64,000 bases of DNA from Aedes albopictus (taxonomy: Eukaryota; Arthropoda; Insecta; Diptera; Culicidae): positions 2,705,977-2,769,976 of the forward strand of contig NC_085137.1 of the NCBI RefSeq assembly GCF_035046485.1, in the 5' to 3' direction. A program made the position numbers and the translations under genes. Under the pieces are notes generated by a model. The model ran no database searches. It was not told where the DNA came from and was given only the letters and a program-made list of their open reading frames with translations. How positions within the stretch are numbered: the first letter of the stretch is position 1; every line of letters begins with the position of its first letter. This document shows, piece after piece, positions 34,215 to 44,129 of the stretch.

Positions 34215-36603
34215 AGTACTTTAAAAACAATCGAGGCGAATATTTTTTGGCGCAATTAAAGTGCTTGTGATCTGAGTAAATAAATAACGAAACCAGTTTT
34301 GTGTTTTCGATGAAGTACGTGTTGTAGTTATTATGCAAATTATGTATGTACGCTTATATTTGCATTCAAATCATTTGAAGCATTCGTAGAGCTCTTAAGC
34401 TCAATTCTTTTCAAAAACCTTGTCAACGTCATTTATTCGTTAAATATTTATTCATCTCCCGATTTCACCCAATGTACCATGCGAATTCACGCAAGACCCA
34501 TGCAAAATCACATCGCCACACCGTTTGTCCGTGGCTGCTCTATGGTATACAGTATACATGAACATGAAGCTCCAAACGGAAAGGCCATCAAAACGCTTAA
34601 CCTCGATGTTCAGTCATAAATGTTTTAATTGCCCATCTGTCATGGAATTTCGCTCTAGTGTGGAACTTTTCGGACATGTGCGCGTACCTACCTATTCACC
34701 ATTATGAACGTATGGGAGTTATCTCTGACCAGTTCCTCTGATTGGTTGGTTGGCTGGTTGGCAACATATACCGACATGACAAACGATCGTCATGGTTCTT
34801 AGTTTCTACTTTTTGTGGTGGTTGATTATCGACTGCAGTTAGGCTATCGTTTTGGGCGGCACTACAAAACTAACTTATAGAAAATAATAAAATCCACGAA
34901 AGAAAAAAAGCGAAAAACGAAGAGCCTTGTCTCATTAAATTCCACGAGTATTCCGGTGGCGTCGGCGCTATTAAATAGTCTAAAGCGACAAGTGAATTGA
35001 TCGTTTTAATCCACTTAAATCAAACACACATGCCCAAAAAGGTTGCCTTCGAGCGAACATTTATCTCTTAGGCGACTTCAGCTGACCGTTTGGTTTGAAG
35101 GAAGAACTGCGCGACGATTGTCGATAAGTTCAAAGTTAAATTTTATTGCTTCTGAAAACTATAATTTTTCTATAACGACAAGAGTCAAAATTATCCGGAG
35201 AATAAGTTTTTATCCCGAGCCGCTGGGCCTCGGACAAGTTTTAATGTCACTGGGTTTTGATTTTTTCTCATGCGATTCATCCGAACCAATCACTGAATTC
35301 TCAGAAAGTTTTAGTGCCATTAATACAAAGCGATAAACAAACAAGCAAATGAAGATGATGGCGATCGAAGCTCATCGTTATTATGATTTCTCGTTTTGTT
35401 ATGATTTATTATTTTTAATTAATCAAAAAATAAAAGAGGAAACAAAGTCTGCTGTCGATATTTTTGGACCCAAGAGGCAATGAGAAGAAGCCCAGACGCA
35501 GCAGCAGTGGGACAAGCGCCTGGGAATTTATTTTTTATGATCTTGTCATGTTAAACGTCCACCAATCGTTCTACAGTAGAACATCACATCGTGTGGTTGC
35601 GATTCCGAGCGAGATAATGACCCAGCGATTAAACACTTTTTGAGCGTTTCCACCGTTTTCAATTTTATATTCACGGGAAAAAGGTTTATTTGGGCTATGA
35701 TTTATATGTGCCCGAGAGAAGTGTGGAAGTCTTCCATATGAAATATTATGTCTCCGCTAGTAAACATCTTTGCTACGACGATAAAACAAACAAATCCCAG
35801 CTCAAATGTCTCATAATCCGAATCAAAGGCACACACTAATAGAATCGTATATTTTTAACGAGATTTTCTCTCTTCGTTTGCATGTGTTTTAATAATTTAG
35901 CAGTGAGCCTCAAGCCATCTGCGCCAAATACAGACGGAGAATGAGACACTTATTAAAGTCAGCTTATGGTTATGGCAAGACCCTGCACCAAACGAGAAAG
36001 ACGTAAAGAAATAATTAGTCAACCAATTTAGTTTTAGATGAGCTTATTATTGCTCCGACGGCCGTGCTTCATACTTGACGATCTATTAGCCTTGTGAGTG
36101 TCGTTTTCTGCAGAAGGTAATTATAATCCGGAGGCAGCAGACCATACACGTATGGAATGTACTGCGTCTTGCACACCCTGTGATGATACTATGTTTGATG
36201 AAATTTGATGATTTTCTGAACCACTGCCGCCGTCATCGTTTGAGTGGCACAAGATTCGTACTTCTTTGCAGACGTTGGTATTGTCACATCTTTCAGCAAC
36301 AGCCGTAATTGAGCTTCAATTGTTGTTATTTAAATTTTGTAACAATGTTGCATGGTAGCAATTCTTGGACTGTTGATATAAGGTTCGTTTTTAGAACATC
36401 TTGTGTAGATTATGTAGTCAACGCTGCATAAACGCAACAATGGTTATAACAGCATTTCAATGGGTGAAATTGTATTTTTTACAGTATCGGACAATAAAAT
36501 TTCACATGGTTTTTGTACACAACCTATACACATATTTCATAACACTTCAAAAACTATACATTCACTTTGTTTTGGGAATCAACCATGCTCTTCTAATTGT
36601 CCA
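34215..36603. other. Apparently unique 2.4-kb interval
   Basis: No recognised repeats, TIR pairs or protein domains, and no frame over 97 codons. AT-rich with poly(A)/poly(T) patches. A candidate location for non-coding regulatory DNA by exclusion only. Confidence 0.4.
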
Positions 36604-38162
36604 CACGGAAAAAATCCATTCCCAAGATCATGAATATGACTCATAAGTTCCCGATATTTTTATGATTTTATGTTATAAATATACACCATGATTATAATTT
36701 ATGATTTTATGAACGATTTCACCATAACGCTATGCACCCGTTATTGTTTTGGCTTTTGACGACCAAAAATGGAAAATATAATCATGAAGCCATGAATAAG
36801 CTGGGCTCATAAGAAGCATTCATGAAGCCGAGAATAATTTTCATGAACCTCGATGCAGATCCTGATGCTTTACCACCAGATTCATAAAATTATGGTTTGG
36901 TGAGGTGGAACCATGCATAGAATTCATGGAATCAAAAAAAAAAATACTTTTATGATTCCATCGTCGTTGGACCTAAATGCTTCTCGATCAAATTCATAAA
37001 ACTATGGTTGAGGGAGATGGAGCCATGCTGCTACATTCAATAAGCTAAGGATGCCCTCCAAACCATATCGAATGTTCACACCACTTGCTGAGGCTCCGAA
37101 GTCGTCGAACGAAGGCTAATCCGGAAAAATAGAGAGATTTAACGAAAACTAGCGCGCGAGATTTCCACTTTGCTTCAACCTCCGTACATAAACTCGGAAA
37201 TACGGCGGATTTCACAACGAAAACGCGAACTGGGCACTGTTTACTTTTTGCGCGTTTAAGTTTTGACTAACTCCCTGTTTTGATTGACTAACTTCCAACA
37301 AACAGCCGAATCTTACGGGCACACTGTTTTGATGTTGTTCTATTTCCTAATATATGCACATTTATTACTCTACCCAAGTAACCAAGAAGCATTTAAAATA
37401 GCATTACTTCAGCATTATAGTAGTCCTTATGACAAGGCATTTAATGCTAATTGGTCGTATATGCGCCTATAGTGCTACCTCACAGCAGGTTTTGGCAAAA
37501 TAACGGGCTGCCTGAGTGCAGCACCTTCAGGAACGTCGTATCAAAATGTCAAAGAAGCGTAACGCCTCGTCGAGCAAAACAAAACAAAAATAGATTTACG
37601 TCCGCTCCTCGCTCTTCGCGCTTCCTCGTCCTTGCACACTCCAGGTGATGTTTGATAGTACTTTTTTGCATATTTTAATAGTTATTTGGATTTGAACTTA
37701 CGATCCAGAGATTATTCGTCCATGTTTGCTGCTCAAGTTTCTGTTGCACGCTACAGGATATGCCACAGCTGTTCCGATGGCGTGCGCTGATTTAACTCCC
37801 AATATAAAGAATAATTCGGAAGCAGCTTCAGTTTCAACACCCAAAGTGCACAAAGCATTTTCATTCCCTCTTCGATCTAGCATATGATTCCCTCTTCCGC
37901 ATAATTTTATGACCCGCCAAAGCATTCACCGATTCGGTACATACTTTTCGACGAAATGATATATGGTAATTGTTCGATGGCCATGTTCCTAATCTGAACC
38001 AGCTGCAGCATTATTTTCTGTGGAGCTTTTAGATGAGTATGGTAAAAACGAAGGGAAAAATGAATAAGGAACTCAGTTGTACAAATATGTTAACAGAGGC
38101 ATAGACTATGTAAGAAAGAGACAACATTCTGAATGCTTCTAGTCGAAAACACCTCAAGCAGT

Positions 38163-39366
38163 TTTTTTTTTTTTTTGCGGCCCACCACTAACCCCCACAC
38201 CAAAAAGCTCAGTTGAGCCCCCTAGTAGTGGACGCAACTAAATTAACAAACAAAACAAAAAAAAACTAATAGTGTGAAGGTGTAGTGCAAATTCAAAGGG
38301 AATAGTGAGGATCCAGTGGAAATAAGCTTTCCTTTTAAGGATCCATTTTAGCTAAACGATAATTACAATTTATACATTAATATTAACAATAGAAGCTGAT
38401 ATTACAAATTATGAGTGATTGACTAGACTGAATATAATAAAGAGATAGTTGATTATAATTCAAAGTAAAACTGTGTTTATGTTACCTTTGTAATGATGTT
38501 TCAACTTTATTTTGAATGTATCACGATTATTTATCTGTTTTAGGTGTCCCGGAAGGGAGTTATATTTGAGAGGACCAAAATAGGATAGCTTTGTTTGTCC
38601 AAAATTTGTTCGCGCTCTTGATTGTATTAAATTATTAGCTTGTCTTGTACCATGACCATGATTCGCTGTTGTAAAACTAAAATTATGATGCATGTTCTGG
38701 TTACGTAGAACATCATGCACAAATAGGGACGATTGCAGTTCAAGTAATGCACGTATTGGTAGTACACTGTGCATTGTGCTAGTGTAGAGATGAAGCGTAG
38801 GATAAAGTATTGGCAATTTGAAAATAATTTTCATACAGCGATTTTGGAGCACTTGGAGTTTTTTCAAGTTAGATTTACTAGTATGACCCCAAGCAATTAT
38901 AAGATTCTGGAAAAGAGAATGTACGCAGCCATAATAAAACTTCATTAACGCATGCCGCGGGACGAACGGACTCACACGGTATATCATTCCGCATAAAGAA
39001 GAGACTTTGTTTTCTATACATTTGACATGATATTTCCATGATAATGTTGAATCCATATTAAGGCCAAGGTATTTCATTGTAGACACTCTCTCAATAACAT
39101 CGGTACCAATGCAAGGATGATTATGGTTTTCCAGTTTTTTTCGTGGACTGTGGAACAGCATGTATTTGGTTTTTGAAAGGTTTATTGACAGCAAGTTAGC
39201 GTTAAAATATTTAATTAGGATTTTCAAGTCCCGTTCAATGTTAAGAATTATGGTTTTGGTATCACTGTGAGGGTAAAAAATGGCCGTATCGTTCGCAAAT
39301 AGCCTTGGTACTCCAATCAATGGTAGTTTGCCAATATCATTGAAGTGATAATTAACAGCCAAAAGC
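38163..39366 (-). mobile_element. 5'-truncated CR1/Loner-like LINE with poly(A)
   Basis: Reading leftward: the RT C-terminal frame (39362 to 38460), a 3' UTR of about 280 bases, then a run of about 16 A on the minus strand (plus-strand T run at 38163-38179). The 5' truncation point is at about 39366. No clear TSD: AGCAG occurs near both ends but not as an exact longer match. It is inserted in the 37373-39497 element. Confidence 0.8.
38460..39362 (-). pseudogene. LINE RT C-terminal half, 300 codons open
   Basis: An uninterrupted 300-codon frame covers the RT palm-to-thumb region: FANDTAIFY (residues 22-30, where the catalytic box should be FADD), SINLSKTKYMLF, MKYLGLNMDSTLSWKYH, and a C-terminal GPLKYNSLPGHL motif typical of CR1/Loner/L2 proteins. 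The upstream palm and endonuclease are absent, and the first displayed codon is TTG rather than ATG. The D-to-N change in the catalytic box and the truncation rule out activity. Its open frame implies a fairly recent insertion. Confidence 0.85.
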
Positions 39367-39764
39367 TTTTGAGCAGCACAGCCTATGCTAATTCAAGGCA
39401 GCTATGCATTCGAACTGCTTATGTAGGGCAGCAAGCAGTTCAAATGCTTAATACGGTCTGCTCTACGGCTTATCCAAATGCTTGGTGGTTACGTGGGTAA
39501 CCAAATAAGTACTTTGAAAAAAAAAGCAGCTTCAACTTTTTCTACATGTCTGTGCTGGACGACCGCGTGAATTATATAAACACATATGGCAGATAAGTAT
39601 AATAAAATATAATATAATAAAATTTATGAAAATTCTTGTTTCTATTCATAATTTTGATCAACTCATTCATGATGTTATAAATCATAATCATGATATTATG
39701 ACTTGACAGACATCATAAGAACATGATTTTTTATTCATGATGAGGGGAGTGGATTTTTTCCGTG

Positions 39765-39880
39765 CAGTAGGCGAATTCCGGCGCACTTTTTCTTCGAAGA
39801 GAAGAAAATTTTCTTGTTGGTGGGCAATGGAAGAAAATTTCTTCTCTTCGAAGAAACTGTGCACCGGAATTCGGCCACAG
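39765..39880. mobile_element. 116-bp foldback, copy 2
   Basis: Starts CAGTAGGCGAATTCCGGCGC and ends GGAATTCGGCCACAG. The length and stem match 12545-12660. Its loop (TTGGTGGGCAATGG) is the inverse of copy 1's, so the two are in opposite orientation. Confidence 0.75.
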
Positions 39881-40084
39881 GTGTATGAAAATACTTGGGC
39901 AATACTTGGGCAATACTTGGGCACGACCTGCCCGACAACTACAGACACCGGGTGTTGCGTCCACCGCAAATTGAATTGTACTGAACTCACACAAAATTGT
40001 ACCACATAACACCAATTGAACCCTTTTGTCTCTCTACATGATTTTGCCCTCATTGAATTACACACTTCCCATACCAGTTATATA

Positions 40085-40706
40085 TACATAGCAATAAAAG
40101 TCAGTTATTACCGTCTCTTTAACCCGTGCGGTCGCAAAATATACGTTACACAAACGACGCAGTGAAGTTCCCCAACTAAAGACCGAAAACCCACAGTAAA
40201 GTGACCTTACCTTTCCGCGAACCAGTGACTTATTCCGAGTTCCGTCCGTTCCGCCGTTGTAGGCATAAAAGCTATCGGAGAGGAGTCCGTGCGTGGACAC
40301 CGGGTATACTGCTTCTTTCGCCAAGCTTGGGACAAAACACTTCCACCGTACATTCTCCAACACCTACAACGCGGACAGATGCAGCGCGCACGAACTTTCT
40401 TGTTACCGGCACACACAACGACGGAAAAGAAGAGCCTGCTGGTCTACGGGATACAACACTGGAACCAGCTTCCCCCAGAAATTAAGCAACAAGTAACACT
40501 CAACGCTTTCAAACGTTCAGTAAAATCTCTTTACGATTGAATAATCGAATAGAAACTGTAGCTGCTAGATTAATCTTCCAATGTAACCATTTACAATCCT
40601 ATTTGTTTTTCCTTGACCTGATTTATAGTTTAATAACTGCCAGGCTTTCATATAATTAATAAATTACAATTACAATTACAATTACAATTACAATTACAAT
40701 TACAAA
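40085..40706 (+). pseudogene. LINE C-terminal fragment with (AATTAC)n tail
   Basis: The frame 40289-40540 ends with YGIQHWNQLPPEIKQQVTLN and AFKRSVKSLYD, the GP-x-LWN-LP/FK-x-LK ending of CR1/L2/Loner-type LINE proteins. The 3' UTR leads to about seven AATTAC units (40662-40705), a microsatellite-type 3' end rather than poly(A). The sequence from about 40085 to 40289 is probably part of the same element but out of frame. Confidence 0.7.
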
Positions 40707-41046
40707 ATATGTTGTCGAAAAAAAGCTTGCTGAGTGATTTCTCTCGGTAAAAAAGCCGAACTTTGAGGGAATATAAGTGTGAAGCTTGGGGTTTTATCTA
40801 ATTCATGTCTATGTAAGCACCTACCAATAATGATCGAATTAATTCTTGCACCTCGCCTAACCCTAATTGGTATCAATTACTTATTTATATATTAGCTTGC
40901 ATGTCATGTAAAAGCACTAAAAATTCCTTAAAAAATAAGATTGAATAATTGCCCTTCGAATTCTGTTTCAATCAACTCCACGTCTATTTTGGACACAATT
41001 TGAATACAATTCCCGGTACACCTTCTATGTGACACTATGGTACATA

Positions 41047-43666
41047 TCCCAAGTAACAATTTAAATTCCTTTTAGATTTGTTTATTTTTATTATAGGATG
41101 ACCAATTCATGAAACATTTATAGTTGTGTTGTTTGGAAGCTTATAATAAGTTTCAAGACGTATTTGAAGTTATTTTCAACACATAACATCAACAAATTCT
41201 ATTAAAAGTTTATGTTTTGTTTATTCAAGTACAATTCATTATTCTCAGTTATTCTCCTTTAAAAACTTCTTGAAGCTTTCAATTCTTGAGCTAGAGCCAC
41301 TACTCTGGAACAAGAACAACGTGAAATAATAAAACAACGAACTATCTTATTACATCAAATAAATAATAATGCAACCAATTGGTTGTAAACAACTTTCTTA
41401 TGCGAATATAAACACTCAAACGTTTTTGCTCACTGTTAATTTTTCCATTGGGGTGCTCATCGACGAAAAATTTTATAGTTAATCAAAAATGCGAGTAACT
41501 TGCTGCTGTCGTCCATCCTTCAGCCAGTTACTCACATAGGCCACAGCAACTTTAATTGGAAATGAAATGGGTACTTACTGTGACTCGTCTCATGTCCATG
41601 CTAAATAGTGTAATTTTAGTAAGTTGCACTTAATTATTTAATGCAAAAATACACAAAACTATAATATAATTGCAGGATGTACGCGAAATATTGTGATTCC
41701 TTGTTATCAATGATTTGTCAGGCAACTTAAATGCTTTAGCGATTTCAATTTGATGAAAATTTATTCGCATTTCAATTAACATTTTATCCATTCTATTCTA
41801 TTCTATTCTATTCTAGCGCTTGCACAGCCAGTATTGAAAAGCATCCTGGAAATACCAAAATTTCTTCTGATATTTTCTTGTCAGCATTAATATTTGCAGC
41901 ATATCAACAATGATGTGATACAAATATTAATTCGGCCAGGCCCACTGTGCAGACTAATGGGGTTGAAGATAATTCAAAAAATCACGGCAATCAGATTATC
42001 CACTTATGAACGATATGATTAACGTAAGTTTTTGAATTTGATGTTAGAAGAAACGGGGACAACCGTACCAACCGTTTCGTTTTTATAGGTAAAAGGGATG
42101 GACAGATTCGTTGGGAGTGGCGTTGCTAAGAAGATTAATACACACTCCATCGCTGATGCTGCTTTCCTTGGGATGGGACAAAGGTATTTGTCTGTGTCCT
42201 GCCTCTAAAGGCTAGGCTTAAGCGCCTTTACTCGCTCTCTGAAATGAAACAAAGAAACAATCGTCCAACAAAAATGTGCAAGTGTAAGCACAACTTTAAC
42301 AAACACATAGAATAAAAAAAAAAAAGAAAAAAATAATAATTAGAAAGATCTCACCAGATTCGAAACAGTCATTAGATCCATGGTACAGATATGACTTTCA
42401 CGATCCTAATCACAGCAGGCCTGATGTTTTTTGAGTTCCCGTCTGTATCTCCTTATATGACAACTTACCAAACATTGCAGCCAGTTTCCATGGTAAGACA
42501 ATTCTAGCTGCTGTCGGTTTCTCCAGCAAAACACGTTTCTTCAATTTACGGTTGTTAGGAGGATATCAAATGACCACATTTAGGTACAATATAGGCAACT
42601 CAATATAGGAACTCAATTTTTAAAAGTTGCCTGGCAATTTCAACACCATCTCAATTATAAATCATCACTTTTCAGACCTATACGCCTTTTTGGCCACTAT
42701 AATTTTTCTCAGCCGACGCACCATTACAAGTTACCACAACTTTGTTCTCTCACGCATTTTCCTCCTGAACGCGCACTTTGCATCACGGGAAAGTTCTCCC
42801 TCAGACCCTGCCAACCAAATAATCGCGATCTTCTCGAATGGAAGCACTACGCTGGAAACCTTCAGTGACCCACGCCGAGACCTCACCAACGACGAGCTTT
42901 CGAACACGAAATAAAAACTGACCAAACCTTATCCGGCGCCTAGACCGGTCCTAAAAACGTTCCTGATTACGAAACGCGTAGCATTTGGTCAATCGATCAC
43001 AGCGGGTCCGTCGCACAATCTCAGCTTCCCTAGTTCAAAACATGTCATTTTTTTCTATAACCGGGTGCAGTTACCGACTCAATCAATCACCGGTGTAAAA
43101 ACTACCATCGTACGGAAAACGTTCCAGGGACCCACTTTTCACTCGCGGAAGCACTGTCCCGGTGGCGTAGTGCTGAAAATTTTACTAGAGAAATCGCGGA
43201 AGAAAATGTTCACGAGAAGGCACGAAAAAAGCGTGACGTGTAAACCAAAACACAACCGCTCGCGGCAACGCCTACTGCGTGGTGAGTCAGTCGAGAGAGC
43301 ATTTCAATTAACATTTCATCCATGAAACAAAACTAGTTCGCATCTATTACAATGCTTAAGTAAAGGATTTCATTTATTATGCACTTTTAGCACTTTTAAG
43401 AAAGACAGCTAAAAGATCAACATGCCTCAAGTTATCCTTGTTAAAGTTTTATGAAGTTCTTATAATCAATCATCAGTGCAAGTCCATAAATACAACTAGT
43501 TTCAAAGCAGTCTTCAAAAGCAGCCTTGGAGATCTCTTAAAGAGTGGGCCTATTTTATCTCGGATTTGCAGAACAAAGAGCAAAGAGAAAGAACAAACAA
43601 AAGTTTTATTATTATATCTTAGAAATTACTTCAGGATTGCCACAAAAGTATAATTGTTACTTGGGA
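41047..43666. mobile_element. TA-flanked CCCAAGTAAC element hosting a retroposon
   Basis: TCCCAAGTAACAATT and its exact inverse form a 15-bp TIR. TA lies at 41045-41046 and 43667-43668. Removing the 1507-bp retroposon at 41792-43298 and one copy of its target leaves about 1.09 kb of AT-rich, non-coding sequence. Confidence 0.82.
41792..43298 (-). mobile_element. LINE-like retroposon without visible ORFs, 25-bp TSD
   Basis: The 25-bp word beginning GCATTTCAATTAACATTT occurs at 41767-41791 and 43299-43323 with a single mismatch. The left edge is (TTCTA)n, a pentanucleotide 3' tail on the minus strand. On that strand the 5' portion is GC-rich and UTR-like (GACTGACTCACCACGCAGTA, CGCGATTTCTCTAGT). 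Around 42308-42352 lies an A-rich stretch, and the 3' portion is AT-rich. No RT or endonuclease motif is present. This reads as a LINE reduced to its 5' and 3' ends, or a large SINE-like derivative. Confidence 0.75.
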
Positions 43667-43976
43667 TAGGATGGTCTAAAACTATGATTTAAACGTAGAT
43701 GTTTATTCGAAAAATCGGTCGAATTCTTCGCAATCCATATCTAACCATATATTTAATGAACGATTGAGCAGAAAGTTAAGATTGAGATGGATTTAGTTTT
43801 AGAATAACGAGCAAAATATACCATCATTGCAGCAATTGACAGAAAACGGCTATTTTCTGGTTTTACTAAGATAACCTTAAAAGAAATGCGCGAAATAAAA
43901 GTGATTGAACACTAATTATGTGATAAAAATCTATTAACTACCACGCGCCTGCATCTCTATCCGTTACTGCTCCGAG

Positions 43977-44036
43977 CGGTATCAGTAGGTCGGCTCTAGA
44001 GGCACGTTCTCCTCCATTTGGGAAATTTGTGCAATC
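43977..44036 (-). mobile_element. LOA-type LINE 3'-end stub
   Basis: ATCAGTAGGTCGGCTCTAGA and GGCACGTTCTCCTCCATTTG are the inverse of the last ~55 bases of the LINE at 1-1976 before its TGATACC repeats. Only one partial repeat unit remains. It is an extreme 5' truncation. Confidence 0.85.
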
Positions 44037-44129
44037 TCCGAGGGGTATGATGGAGTCCCTGGCACTTCATTCCAAGCAAAAATCGGAAAATGTTACCGGC
44101 ACCAAACGGTGTATTTCCTCCAATAATTA

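Larger units (their letters stand above)
37373..39497. mobile_element. TA-flanked CCCAAGTAAC element with nested LINE
   Basis: CCCAAGTAACCAAGAAGCAT and the inverse of the right end (CCCACGTAACCACCAAGCAT) match with three mismatches. TA lies at 37371-37372 and 39498-39499. The interior contains the LINE fragment 38163-39366, leaving about 0.9 kb of its own. No transposase is seen. Confidence 0.8.
36604..39764. mobile_element. Element with CACGGAAAAAATCC ends hosting a nested element
   Basis: The ends CACGGAAAAAATCCATTCCC and, inverted, CACGGAAAAAATCCACTCCC match with one mismatch over 20 bases. Subterminal ATCATGA, ATGATTATGATTT and ATTATGA words occur at both ends. The flanking dinucleotide CA occurs on both sides but is too short to prove a TSD. 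Removing the nested element (37373-39497) leaves about 1 kb without coding capacity. The right end touches the 116-bp foldback at 39765. Confidence 0.75.
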
